Position numbers and translations under genes: made by a program
The notes under the pieces: model-generated
What the model saw: the letters and a program-made list of their open reading frames with translations, nothing else
Databases searched by the model: none
Told to the model about the DNA's origin: nothing
Shown here: positions 24,362-32,744 of the stretch, piece by piece
Position numbering within the stretch: position 1 is the stretch's first letter
How the letters are laid out: each line of letters opens with the position of its first letter
Assembly (NCBI RefSeq): GCF_900182735.1
Contig: NZ_FXTU01000004.1
Location: forward strand, 239,539-303,538
Length of the DNA stretch: 64,000 bases
Direction of reading: 5' to 3'
Source: Laceyella tengchongensis
Lineage (GTDB): Bacteria > Bacillota > Bacilli > Thermoactinomycetales > Thermoactinomycetaceae

Positions 24362-25783
24362 ATGGTAGTAGGTGATTTGGCACAAGAAGTGGATGTTCTC
24401 GTCATCGGTTCCGGCCCAGGAGGATATGTTGCGGCCATTCGTGCGGCCCAGCTGGGACGTTCTGTAGCGATTGTAGATAAAGATACGGTTGGCGGCGTTT
24501 GCCTCAACCGCGGTTGTATCCCTTCCAAAGCGATCATTTCCGCGTCTGAGCGGTATATGGGGATCAAAGAAGCGGGTGAGATGGGCATTGAAGTGTCCGG
24601 CGACGTCAACGTCAACATGCCGAAATTGATCGAGTGGAAAAACGGCGTGGTCAAAAAATTGACCGGCGGCGTGAACAGCCTACTCAAAGGCAATGGAGTG
24701 GAGATCATCAGCGGGGAAGCTTATTTCAGCGGACCTAACTCCCTGCGCGTGGTGAGCGAAGATGCTAGCCAAACATACAAGTTTAATGATGTGATCATCG
24801 CTACCGGTTCCCGTCCAGCCGAACTGAAAATCCTGCCTTTTGACGGCAAGCGGATTCTTTCCTCCACCGAAGCGCTCAACCTGCAAGAAGTGCCAAAACG
24901 CTTTATCGTGGTGGGTGGCGGCTACATCGGTTTGGAGCTGGGTACCGCTTATGCCAAACTTGGCGCAGAGGTAACGATTCTGGAAGGAACCAAATCGTTG
25001 TTGCCTGGCACGGATGAAGCTTTGACCAAAATGGTTACCCGCAAGCTGAAAAAACTGGGTGTTACCGTGATCACCGAAGCGATGGTGCAAGGTGGGGAAA
25101 ACACTGGCGACGAAGTTGTTGTCCGCGCAACCGTGAATGGCGAAGAAAAAACATTCTCTGCTGACTATTGCTTGGTTGCCGTCGGCCGCAAACCCAACAC
25201 CGATGAATTAGGTTTGGAATTCGCGGGAGTAGAGACGGACGAACGCGGCTTCATCAAAATCGACAAACAATGCCGCACCAATGTAGAGCACATTTACGCG
25301 ATTGGCGATTGCGCAGGTGGCGCGCTGTTGGCTCACAAAGCGAGCTATGAAGCGAAAATCGCGGCGGAAGTGATGTGCGGAATGAACAGCGTGATCGATT
25401 ATCAAGCGATGCCGTTTGTCATTTTCAGCGATCCGGAAATCGCTTATACCGGTCTCACCGAGGCACAAGCCAAGGAGGAAGGGTATGATCCGGTGGTAAG
25501 CCGTTTCGCCTTTGCGGCTAACGGTCGGGCTCTGTCCATGAACCATGCGGACGGCTTCGTGCAAATCGTGGCGGACAAAGAAACCAAGCAAGTCTTGGGT
25601 GTGCAAATTGTCGGTCCAGAAGCGTCCACTTTGATTGGCGAGGCTGTGTTTGCGGTGGAGATGGGTGCAAACGCCGAAGACATCGCGCTGACCATCCATG
25701 CTCATCCGACCCTGCCAGAGACGATCATGGAAGCGGCGGAAGGTGTGTTGGGACACGCTATTCACATGGTGAACAAGAAGTAA
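24362..25783 (+). CDS. pdhD: Dihydrolipoamide dehydrogenase (E3)
   Basis: This 473-residue flavoprotein disulfide reductase has an N-terminal FAD motif GSGPGGYVAA and the redox disulfide GGVCLNRGCIPSK. The NAD motif is GGGYIGLELG, and the C-terminal dimer interface has the catalytic IHAHPTLPE. It reoxidises dihydrolipoyl groups with NAD+. It starts one base after the pdhC stop. Since the second oxoacid dehydrogenase cluster has no E3, this protein probably serves both complexes and the glycine cleavage system. Confidence 0.96.
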   Translation: MVVGDLAQEVDVLVIGSGPGGYVAAIRAAQLGRSVAIVDKDTVGGVCLNRGCIPSKAIISASERYMGIKEAGEMGIEVSGDVNVNMPKLIEWKNGVVKKLTGGVNSLLKGNGVEIISGEAYFSGPNSLRVVSEDASQTYKFNDVIIATGSRPAELKILPFDGKRILSSTEALNLQEVPKRFIVVGGGYIGLELGTAYAKLGAEVTILEGTKSLLPGTDEALTKMVTRKLKKLGVTVITEAMVQGGENTGDEVVVRATVNGEEKTFSADYCLVAVGRKPNTDELGLEFAGVETDERGFIKIDKQCRTNVEHIYAIGDCAGGALLAHKASYEAKIAAEVMCGMNSVIDYQAMPFVIFSDPEIAYTGLTEAQAKEEGYDPVVSRFAFAANGRALSMNHADGFVQIVADKETKQVLGVQIVGPEASTLIGEAVFAVEMGANAEDIALTIHAHPTLPETIMEAAEGVLGHAIHMVNKK

Positions 25784-25800
25784 CGCACAGCGCCAAAACA

Positions 25801-25829
25801 AGCCCCCAACCTGTCTTGGGGGCTTTTTC
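25801..25829 (+). terminator. Terminator of the pdh operon
   Basis: AGCCCCCAA and TTGGGGGCT form a perfect 9-bp stem followed by TTTTT. Confidence 0.92.
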
Positions 25830-25906
25830 CTTTGCACATTTGACGAAAATTTAAAAATAATCCCCCGTTCCTCTTATTGGAAAGGTTTTCAGATATAATA
25901 ATAAAT

Positions 25907-25938
25907 TGAACAGGGAAAAAATTCAGCTTCCCTGTTCA
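25907..25938. repeat. Perfect 11-bp inverted repeat downstream of pdhD
   Basis: TGAACAGGGAA and TTCCCTGTTCA surround a 10-base loop. No clear T run follows on the plus strand. The remaining 25940-26160 stretch contains no gene that I can support. Confidence 0.55.
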
Positions 25939-26162
25939 TTTCAACTTAACGCAAATCAACGAAAACAACGAATACATCGGAACGAATAAGCGAAGCGGAT
26001 ATTGAGGCAAAAAGTCAGGGCGAATAAAGCGGTTGCCGTCGGCGTCCCTTGTATTTGTCATTTTCATTCATCCGGGGCCGACTTGGCAGCCGCACATTGC
26101 ATTCGCAAGAGATGAAGCAAATGGTGACATGGTTTTCGGTTTTATTATAGGGGGCATCCATA

Positions 26163-26630
26163 ATGAAAATGAGGGAATTGATTCCATCGTTGAAGAAGTT
26201 GAATATTAAAGTACAATCAATCAGCACAATGGAATTAAATCCTGACCAAATGCACACCGTTTTTCACATCATCAATGAAATCGCAGACCACCAACCTGAG
26301 ACGGACATGTTGTTGCATGGAGAATGGTCGCGCTATCGGCAAAGCTTTTTGAAGCAACGGCTACTGCATGGTTGGCGCAAGATTCGAACGGCTTTCTACT
26401 TGGAGCGTCTGGCGCCGCATGATGCGTATGCGGAGCTGGCCGGCCTATTTGAGGCTTGTTTCCATGAGGAGTACCATGAAGTGGGGTTGGAAATGAACAT
26501 TTTCACTTTGCGGGCTTTTTTGTGGAACCAAGAACACCTGACGGAAAAGATGGGGGCACATCGCGACCGGCAAGGATGGGTGGAATTGCTTGATTTGCTG
26601 GATGCGTTGGAACAGGCCGGATACGAGTGA
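26163..26630 (+). CDS. Hypothetical protein, 155 residues
   Basis: I do not recognise this family. The protein is predicted soluble and helical, with no signal peptide or membrane segment. It is rich in aromatic, His and Glu residues in the second half (LFEACFHEEYHEVGLEM, ending LLDLLDALEQAGYE). A ribosome site of the form AGGGGGC lies 9 bases upstream of the ATG at 26163; an ATG at 26169 is also possible. The gene is followed 26 bases later by a thioesterase gene and the two are probably co-transcribed. Confidence 0.6.
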   Translation: MKMRELIPSLKKLNIKVQSISTMELNPDQMHTVFHIINEIADHQPETDMLLHGEWSRYRQSFLKQRLLHGWRKIRTAFYLERLAPHDAYAELAGLFEACFHEEYHEVGLEMNIFTLRAFLWNQEHLTEKMGAHRDRQGWVELLDLLDALEQAGYE

Positions 26631-26656
26631 GAAGCGAGAAAGCGGAGGCATGCGAT

Positions 26657-27049
26657 ATGAAAACGGTGATTCAAATCGAAGTTCGTCCAACGGAGATTGA
26701 TGTGATGGGGCATGTGAACAATGCCAAATACCTGGAATACATGGAGTGGAGCCGGGAAGATTGGTACAACCGGGCGGGCTTGCCCTTTGATCTTTTGTCG
26801 GAGCAGAACGTGGGCACGGTCACGGTCAACATCAACATCAATTATCGAAAAGAGGCGCGGTTGGGCCAGAAACTGACTGTCAGCACTGAGCCGATCCGCA
26901 AAGGGCGCACCAGCTTTGTGCTGAAGCACGAGATTGTGAATGAGCGTGAAGAATTGGTTGCTGATGCGGAAGTGATCAGTTGCACCATCGACTTGAAAGA
27001 GCGTAAGGCAGTGCCGTTGCCGGATGCCTTGGCGCAATGCTTTGCCTAA
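26657..27049 (+). CDS. Acyl-CoA thioesterase (4HBT hotdog fold, FcbC/YbgC type)
   Basis: This 130-residue hotdog-fold thioesterase has the active-site signature RPTEIDVMGHVNNAKYLEYMEWSR with Asp15-type acid, split over positions 10-33. The following helix carries the substrate-binding aromatic residues, and the strand VNININYRKEARLGQKL follows. It hydrolyses acyl-CoA or acyl-carrier thioesters; chain length is unknown. The start at 26657 follows GCGGAGGC; an upstream GTG at 26627 overlaps the previous gene and is rejected. Confidence 0.85.
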   Translation: MKTVIQIEVRPTEIDVMGHVNNAKYLEYMEWSREDWYNRAGLPFDLLSEQNVGTVTVNININYRKEARLGQKLTVSTEPIRKGRTSFVLKHEIVNEREELVADAEVISCTIDLKERKAVPLPDALAQCFA

Positions 27050-27068
27050 ATGAAATAGATGAAATAAA

Positions 27069-27110
27069 CCCCTCTCCCAAACCGGTCAGCGGTTGGAGAG
27101 GGGCTTTTCT
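27069..27110 (+). terminator. Terminator after the thioesterase gene
   Basis: CCCCTCTCC and GGAGAGGGG pair, with an inner stem AACCG/CGGTT, followed by CTTTTCTT. Confidence 0.85.
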
Positions 27111-27145
27111 TAACGGCTCGCGCGCCAATGGTGTGAAAAGCAGGG

Positions 27146-27376
27146 CTATCCGTTTTGTTTGAGATCTCGCAATTCGTCCAAGACGCCTTCGATTTCCATC
27201 ATGGTTAAACGGCCCTGTTTTTTTTCAATCATGCGATAGATGTCTAGCAATTCCTCGTATTGTTCCAGCTTAAAGTCATCCGCGGTGATGATTGCGGCGT
27301 TGACGATTTTCAGGCTGTCTTTGATCTCCTTAACGATGTGTTCGAGATTTTCGCGCGTGGCTGTTTCCAAATTCAC
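27146..27376 (-). CDS. yfkK: UPF0435 / DUF1128 family protein (YfkK-like)
   Basis: This 76-residue acidic helical protein matches the UPF0435 family: ENLEHIVKEIKDSLKIVN, then LEQYEELLDIYRMIEKK and SxxEIEAILxEL-like MMEIEGVLDELRDL. The family is confined to Bacillales and related groups and has no known function. It lies alone on the minus strand between a thioesterase and a divergent DUF309 gene. The ribosome site AAAGGATGGCG precedes the ATG at 27376. Confidence 0.85.
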   Translation of the reverse strand: MNLETATRENLEHIVKEIKDSLKIVNAAIITADDFKLEQYEELLDIYRMIEKKQGRLTMMEIEGVLDELRDLKQNG

Positions 27377-27478
27377 GTAGACGCCATCCTTTCTGTCGTT
27401 CGCTTATTATCTATTCTAGCGGAAGCGTGGGCAAAAACATAGGAGCAATTGGTGGTTGCTCCCACGAGAGGTGAACAG

Positions 27479-27880
27479 ATGGCTTATCCGCGATTGTATG
27501 TTGATTTTCTTTATTATTTTAACGTGGAACAAGATTATTATGAGTGTCATGAAGTGTTGGAAGAGCTTTGGCTAGAGGAAGGACGGGAACGTTTTTACCA
27601 AGGGTTGTTGCAAGTGGCTGTCGGTTTGTACCACCAACGCAACGGAAATCTGGGAGGGGCGGTTAAGTTGTGGACGGCGGCGCTGGAAAAGCTGGCGGCG
27701 TACCCTGAGCCGGAGTGGATGGGAATTGATATGGCCGGGGTGATAAAAGAGACCGAAGCGCGGTTGGCGGCTATCAAAGAAGGACGTCCTGGCACATGTG
27801 GCACGATGCAAATCCGCATCGTTGATGAGAGGTTGCGGAGCGCAGTAAGGCAACGTTTCATGGCGGAGGAAGGCGAGTGA
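27479..27880 (+). CDS. DUF309 domain protein
   Basis: This 133-residue helical protein contains the DUF309 signature YYECHEVLEELW at about residues 20-31 and the second helix FYQGLLQVAVGLYHQRNGN. The conserved His and Glu residues suggest metal binding, but no activity is established for the family. The start at 27479 is preceded by GAGAGGTGA; the in-frame extension to 27449 lacks a site. It is divergent from the UPF0435 gene. Confidence 0.85.
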   Translation: MAYPRLYVDFLYYFNVEQDYYECHEVLEELWLEEGRERFYQGLLQVAVGLYHQRNGNLGGAVKLWTAALEKLAAYPEPEWMGIDMAGVIKETEARLAAIKEGRPGTCGTMQIRIVDERLRSAVRQRFMAEEGE

Positions 27881-27909
27881 CGGAAGGCTACAGCCGAGCG
27901 CGGAATGTG

Positions 27910-27946
27910 AAAAAGCGCGGGTTCCCCGTTATGGTGGAACCCGCGC
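27910..27946 (-). terminator. Terminator of the YdcF-like gene
   Basis: On the minus strand GCGCGGGTTCC and GGAACCCGCGC form a perfect 11-bp stem followed by TTTTT. Confidence 0.9.
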
Positions 27947-27951
27947 CAAGC

Positions 27952-28530
27952 TTACATCCGCAGCAGTTTCTGCTTAATTAAGGCCAGGCATTCACGCGCT
28001 TTGTGGTAAGGTGTGAACAGCACTTGGGAATGAACCGGTGCAGGAGTGGCGCGCACACCCGCTTGCCGTGCATAATTGAGGGCTCGGTACATGTGGTAAT
28101 CGTGGGTGATGAGGGCGATTTTTTCCCCCTTTGATTGTTTTAGTAATTCGGCGGCGTACTTTAAGTTTTCCTTGGTGTTGTTAGATCGGTCTTCCAATAT
28201 GAGGTGGTCAGCGTGCACTCCGCGTGCGACGAGGTAACGCTTCATGCCTTCCGCCTCAGTGATCCCGCCCACGCCCAATCCTCCAGATAGCAAGAGATAA
28301 TCAACCCGCTTTTCTTTGTACAAGCGAAGTGCCAGGTTCAACCGTTCTTTGAGGGCGGGGCTGGGCTGTTGATCCCAAAGGGCGGCTCCTAGGACAATGG
28401 CGATGCGGTGATGCTCTGCACTCGGTTCTGAATGGTCATAACGCGAGACGAGGTTCCACAAAGTGCAAAATGGGATGAGTAAGACGATGAGCGTAATCGC
28501 TCCGCTGATCATCCATTTATTGGCCAGCAT
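27952..28530 (-). CDS. YdcF family membrane-anchored protein (DUF218)
   Basis: This 192-residue protein has one N-terminal membrane segment (residues 8-28) and a DUF218 domain. The domain begins IAIVLGAALWDQQPSPALKERL and continues with LLLSGGLGVGG, EDRSNNTKENL and ITHDYHMYRA, which are the conserved DUF218 blocks. The family is linked to SAM binding and to envelope polysaccharide metabolism in enterobacteria; its role in Bacilli is unsettled. It is monocistronic. Confidence 0.85.
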   Translation of the reverse strand: MLANKWMISGAITLIVLLIPFCTLWNLVSRYDHSEPSAEHHRIAIVLGAALWDQQPSPALKERLNLALRLYKEKRVDYLLLSGGLGVGGITEAEGMKRYLVARGVHADHLILEDRSNNTKENLKYAAELLKQSKGEKIALITHDYHMYRALNYARQAGVRATPAPVHSQVLFTPYHKARECLALIKQKLLRM

Positions 28531-28608
28531 CTTTTATCCACTCCTATTTGACATCTGTTGACGGGGAATAGCGATTCGTTGACTAGGCCGCTTCCCTTTC
28601 TATTTATT

Positions 28609-28920
28609 TCATTCAAATGGGCACGAAGACATGAATGAAGGGTGGGGATGATAAATGGAAAATTTGCCGTTTTCCCGATTGAGGTCAATGACCAAGCCAT
28701 CCATCCACTTGGCGTCTTGCGGCAACCATGCGAACAGGACGCCGTCGATGCGTTTGGTGTGAAAGGCAGGTGTGGGTTCGGTCATTTCCAAGGCAAACGT
28801 TGGTGCACCGCAACCCGAGGTCAGGGAAATGACCCGGAACACCAGCGGCGCCGTGCTTTGTTCTTGCCAGATCAGCCATTTCATCTTTGCCAATGCCAAT
28901 TCGCTCACTTGGATATTCAT
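28609..28920 (-). CDS. HesB/IscA-like iron-sulfur biosynthesis family protein
   Basis: This 103-residue protein resembles the small HesB-like group of Bacilli: N-terminal MNIQVSELALAKMKWL, then the core TSGCGAPTFALEM, and a short C-terminal SSCPFE. Compared with IscA it lacks the full C-x-C C-terminal motif, so it may bind a metal or cluster differently. The start at 28920 follows AAAGGGGAGCG; a frame extending to 29010 has no site. It is monocistronic and lies upstream of the YdcF gene on the same strand. Confidence 0.75.
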   Translation of the reverse strand: MNIQVSELALAKMKWLIWQEQSTAPLVFRVISLTSGCGAPTFALEMTEPTPAFHTKRIDGVLFAWLPQDAKWMDGLVIDLNRENGKFSIYHPHPSFMSSCPFE

Positions 28921-29136
28921 TCCGGTATCGCTCCCCTTTAGATCATTTTCTTTGTCACTATAGCATGGATGAAGAAGAATGAAAAATGGGGGCGCAACAG
29001 GCATGTTCAAAGGAAAAGTGGATATCCTGTAGATGAATTCAAGTGGGGTGGGCTTATCCGCCTTGGGTGGGGGATTTTCCTGATCTCGGCCTCATGGTAA
29101 GATGGAGACGAGCCAAAAAAAAGGAGGCTATATACC

Positions 29137-29658
29137 ATGACGATTGAACGCCAAGCAGCAGTGACCTTTAAAGGAAACCCGGTGACCCTGTTGGGACCGG
29201 AATTAAAAGTGGGTGACAAAGCGCCGGACTTCACGGTGTTGGCCAATGATCTGAGCCCGGTGACGCTGGACAGCAGCAAGGGTTCTGTGCGCATCATCAG
29301 TGTCGTTCCCTCTGTGGACACGGGCGTGTGCGATATGCAAACACGCCGTTTCAATGAAGAAGCCGCCAAATTGGATGGGGTAAAAGTGCTGACCGTCAGC
29401 GTTGATTTGCCATTTGCCCAAAAGCGTTGGTGCGGTGCGGCTGGAGTGGAAAACGTCCAAACCCTGTCTGACCATCGCGACCTCTCTTTTGGTACCGCAT
29501 ATGGTGTAGCGATTAAAGAACTGCGCCTGTTGGCTCGCGCGGTATTTGTCGTTGACCGCAACGATCAGATCGTTTATGTGGAGTATGTACCAGAAGTGAC
29601 CAACCATCCTGATTATGAGGCGCCTGTGTTGGCGGCTAAAAAAGCATTAAATGCATAA
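29137..29658 (+). CDS. tpx: Thiol peroxidase (atypical 2-Cys peroxiredoxin)
   Basis: This 173-residue Tpx has the peroxidatic Cys65 in SVVPSVDTGVCDMQTR and the resolving Cys99 in QKRWCGAAG, the spacing seen in Tpx. It reduces lipid and other hydroperoxides using thioredoxin. A ribosome site AAAGGAGG precedes the ATG at 29137. It is a single-gene unit with its own terminator. Together with the peroxiredoxin at 9.4 kb it gives two distinct thiol peroxidases in the window. Confidence 0.95.
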   Translation: MTIERQAAVTFKGNPVTLLGPELKVGDKAPDFTVLANDLSPVTLDSSKGSVRIISVVPSVDTGVCDMQTRRFNEEAAKLDGVKVLTVSVDLPFAQKRWCGAAGVENVQTLSDHRDLSFGTAYGVAIKELRLLARAVFVVDRNDQIVYVEYVPEVTNHPDYEAPVLAAKKALNA

Positions 29659-29673
29659 TCTACATATGCACCC

Positions 29674-29712
29674 AAAGTCCAGCTACCCGCATAGCTGGGC
29701 TTTGTTTTTAAA
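29674..29712 (+). terminator. Terminator of tpx
   Basis: AAAGTCCAGCTA and TAGCTGGGCTTT form a 12-bp stem (one G-U) followed by GTTTTT. Confidence 0.88.
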
Positions 29713-29727
29713 CAGGAGGGAAGAGCG

Positions 29728-30321
29728 ATGAAGGAAGCATCCACTGAGCGGTATTTTGTGGCTTTGCCCATCCCGGCGGCACAACGAGCCGGATTGAAGG
29801 CGTGGGTATACGAAAAGAAGGAAGAATGGCCGTTTACCAAATGGGTGCACGAGGCGGATTATCATCTCACCCTTCAGTTTTTGGGGAATGTTGCTGCGCA
29901 GCAACTAAATCAAGTCAAAGAAGCGTTAACGCTGTTGGCACGGGAAACGGTTCCGTTTCGGCTGGCAATGGAGGGGATCGGAACGTTTGGGCGTCCAGAT
30001 CGCCCCCACATTTTATGGGTAGGTGCAACAGGTGAGCTGGAGCGCTTGCATGCTCTGCAATCGCTGGTGACAGCTAGAATGCGTCCACTCGGCTTTAAGC
30101 CCGATGATCGTCCATACCGCCCACACATCACCTTGGCCCGTAAATACCGACAAAGTCGGTTTCCCTATGATCGCCTGAACGAAATAAGCTTGTCGCCAGA
30201 GATTGAAGAGCCTTGGTTGGTAGAGGGCGTGGTCTTGTACCGCTCCCACTTGGGTCGCATTCCCATGTATGAGGCAATCGGCTGGTATCCATTTGAACAT
30301 AAAAAAGAAGAAACGCCGTGA
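29728..30321 (+). CDS. thpR: RNA 2',3'-cyclic phosphodiesterase (2'-5' RNA ligase family)
   Basis: This 197-residue 2H phosphoesterase has both HxTx motifs, His46-Leu-Thr48 in YHLTLQFLG and His133-Ile-Thr135 in RPHITLAR. The RNA ligase/phosphodiesterase ThpR hydrolyses 2',3'-cyclic phosphate ends to 2'-phosphates and can seal certain tRNA halves in vitro. It starts at 29728 behind ACAGGAGG. It is separate from the other RNA end-processing genes here (hen1-pnkp and rtcB). Confidence 0.9.
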   Translation: MKEASTERYFVALPIPAAQRAGLKAWVYEKKEEWPFTKWVHEADYHLTLQFLGNVAAQQLNQVKEALTLLARETVPFRLAMEGIGTFGRPDRPHILWVGATGELERLHALQSLVTARMRPLGFKPDDRPYRPHITLARKYRQSRFPYDRLNEISLSPEIEEPWLVEGVVLYRSHLGRIPMYEAIGWYPFEHKKEETP

Positions 30322-30340
30322 TCAGCGTTTCTTCTTTGTT
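30304..30340. terminator. Bidirectional terminator between thpR and thiC
   Basis: AAAGAAGAAACGC and GCGTTTCTTCTTT form a 13-bp perfect stem. The right arm is T-rich, so it serves both convergent genes; the thpR stop lies within it. Confidence 0.85.
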
Positions 30341-30350
30341 GTTGGCAGGG

Positions 30351-32099
30351 TTACTGGTATAAAGAGGAACCTTTCTCTTTAAATTCCTCCGCTTTTTCCT
30401 TCAAGCCTACTTCCGCTGCTTCGGCCAGACTTAACCCGTTTTGCTCGGCATATTCGCGAATATCTTGCGTAATCCGCATGCTGCAGAACTTGGGGCCGCA
30501 CATGGAGCAGAAATGGGCCGTCTTGGCCGGTTCCGCTGGCAAGGTTTCATCATGGTATTCCTGCGCCCGTACGGGATCGAGAGAGAGGTTAAACTGGTCG
30601 CGCCAGCGGAACTCAAACCGCGCTTTGGACAAGGCATCGTCCCGTTTTTGGGCGCCAGGGTGGCCTTTCGCCAGATCGGCGGCATGAGCGGCGATTTTGT
30701 ACGCGATTACCCCTTCTTTGACGTCTTCTTTATTAGGTAACCCCAGATGCTCTTTCGGGGTGACATAACAAAGCATGGCTGTCCCGAACCAACCGATCAT
30801 TGCCGCGCCGATGGCTGAAGTGATGTGATCGTAGCCTGGCGCGATGTCGGTCGTCAATGGGCCTAGCGTGTAGAAGGGAGCTTCTTGGCACACTTCTTGT
30901 TGAATGTCCACATTTTCTTTGATTTTATGCATCGGCACGTGGCCAGGCCCTTCAATCATCACTTGCACATCGTATTCCCAAGCGATCTTGGTCAGTTCGC
31001 CCAAGGTATACAGTTCAGCCATCTGCGCCTCATCATTGGCATCCGCAATCGATCCGGGACGCAATCCATCTCCGAGAGAGACGGAAATATCATAGCTCCG
31101 CAGGATCTCGCAGATTTCCCGGAAATGCGTGTACAAGAAGTTTTCCTGGTGATGGGCGAGACACCAAGCTGCCATAATCGAACCGCCGCGAGACACAATA
31201 CCTGTCGTACGGTTGGCAGTGAGCGGGATGTATCGCAACAATACACCCGCATGAATGGTGAAATAGTCAACGCCTTGCTCGGCTTGTTCGATCAGCGTGT
31301 CGCGGTACATTTCCCAAGTGAGCTTGGCCGGATCGCCACCCGCTTTTTCAAGCGCTTGGTAAATAGGCACGGTGCCCACTGGCACGGGTGAGTTGCGGAT
31401 GATCCATTCCCGGGTGTTGTGGATGTTTTTCCCTGTGGATAGATCCATGATCGTGTCAGCACCCCACAGGGTAGCCCAAGTCATTTTTTCCACTTCTTCT
31501 TCAATGGAAGAGGTTACGGCGGAGTTACCGATGTTGGCGTTGATTTTGACGTGAAAATTTTTGCCGATAATCATCGGTTCCGCTTCTGGATGGTTGATGT
31601 TGCTCGGAATGATTGCGCGTCCGCTAGCCACTTCTTCCCGAACGAATTCAGGCGTCACATTTTCACGGATAGCGATAAATTCCATCTCCGGCGTGATGAT
31701 GCCCTTACGCGCGTAGTGCATCTGGGTTACGCTTTGGCCAGGGCGCGCGCGCAATGGGTGTGAACCCGTTTGGGGAAAGGTGCGGAAGAGATTCGCTTTT
31801 TCCTCGGATTTGAACCCATTGTCAATCGGTTGCACCTTGCGGCCTTCGTATTCTTCCACGTCCCCGCGTTCCAGAATCCATTGCCGCCGCAGTTTGGGCA
31901 AACCTTGCTCCAAATTGATCGGAGCGTCTGGATCGGTGTACGGGCCGCTGGTATCATAGACGCGCAACGGTTCATTTGGGGTTTCTCCCTGGGCATGGGC
32001 GGTCGGTGACAATCGAATCTCCCGCATTGGCACCTGAATGTCCGGGCGTGAACCGGGCACATATACCTTGCGGCTATTTGGAAAAAAATATCGTTCCAT
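30351..32099 (-). CDS. thiC: Phosphomethylpyrimidine synthase ThiC
   Basis: This 582-residue radical SAM enzyme converts aminoimidazole ribotide to HMP phosphate for the thiamine pyrimidine. The C-terminal CSMCGPKFCSM provides the CxxCxxxxC cluster site. Other family blocks are GVDYFTIHAGVL, SRGGSIMAAW, GLRPGSIADAND and EGPGHVPMHKI. Length is normal for Bacillus-type ThiC. A TPP riboswitch and terminator in the 300-base leader control it. No other thiamine genes lie in the window. Confidence 0.97.
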   Translation of the reverse strand: MERYFFPNSRKVYVPGSRPDIQVPMREIRLSPTAHAQGETPNEPLRVYDTSGPYTDPDAPINLEQGLPKLRRQWILERGDVEEYEGRKVQPIDNGFKSEEKANLFRTFPQTGSHPLRARPGQSVTQMHYARKGIITPEMEFIAIRENVTPEFVREEVASGRAIIPSNINHPEAEPMIIGKNFHVKINANIGNSAVTSSIEEEVEKMTWATLWGADTIMDLSTGKNIHNTREWIIRNSPVPVGTVPIYQALEKAGGDPAKLTWEMYRDTLIEQAEQGVDYFTIHAGVLLRYIPLTANRTTGIVSRGGSIMAAWCLAHHQENFLYTHFREICEILRSYDISVSLGDGLRPGSIADANDEAQMAELYTLGELTKIAWEYDVQVMIEGPGHVPMHKIKENVDIQQEVCQEAPFYTLGPLTTDIAPGYDHITSAIGAAMIGWFGTAMLCYVTPKEHLGLPNKEDVKEGVIAYKIAAHAADLAKGHPGAQKRDDALSKARFEFRWRDQFNLSLDPVRAQEYHDETLPAEPAKTAHFCSMCGPKFCSMRITQDIREYAEQNGLSLAEAAEVGLKEKAEEFKEKGSSLYQ

Positions 32100-32277
32100 A
32101 TCACAACACTCCTTGCGCTCTTGTTCGGACGGTCATATGGACAGGAGTTTGGCGCGCAGGGGCAAACGGAGGCGATGGTCGGGGGGCGATTGGAAATGGC
32201 GGTGCGTGCAAGCGCATCCGACCTGTGCGGCGAGTCGATGCGCCGTGAGGAGAATGCGGTGGTGTGTATGTGTGCAT

Positions 32278-32307
32278 AGAAAAAGCCATACGCCCAGCGC
32301 GTATGAC
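32278..32307 (-). terminator. Intrinsic terminator of the thiC TPP riboswitch
   Basis: On the minus strand GTCATACGC and GCGTATGGC pair around GCTGG and are followed by TTTTT. It lies between the aptamer and thiC, so TPP probably controls transcription. Confidence 0.85.
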
Positions 32308-32391
32308 TTGAATGGTCAAAGTGTGAAGGAGCGCATCATAGCGGAAAATCCGTCGACAAGCGGTCTTGTCCCGACAAGGATCCCACAATGA

Positions 32392-32494
32392 AGCGGTTCC
32401 AACCCATCCCTACGCTGGCATTACCCAGATCAGGTTAACCGGTCGGCGGCAGAGTGCTCCGCCCTCTCAGCCTGGCTTACTCCAAGCTCCCGTC
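32392..32494 (-). promoter_or_regulatory. TPP riboswitch (THI element)
   Basis: The minus strand contains the conserved CAGGCTGAGAGGGCGGAG, GTTAACCTGATCTGGGTAAT and GCCAGCGTAGGGATGG in order. It precedes thiC. The rest of the gap to 32744 is AT-rich and shows no gene. Confidence 0.97.
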
Positions 32495-32744
32495 TTTCAC
32501 ATATGAAGGTGTCCAAAATTAAAGTATCATGACAATAATTTTCTGTCAACAAAGAATAGGTATGCCGTTCACATATTTGTCATTATTTTGCGAAAAAAGC
32601 GGGTTGGTGCCTGATTTTATCAAGCTATACTTAAATTGTAAGTGTTTGGTTGGAGAGTGAAATTTATTCTGGGATTAGAACATAAACATACACAATCATA
32701 CATGGAATTTCAGCGTAATTGGGTTAGGAAGGGATGGGTGAATC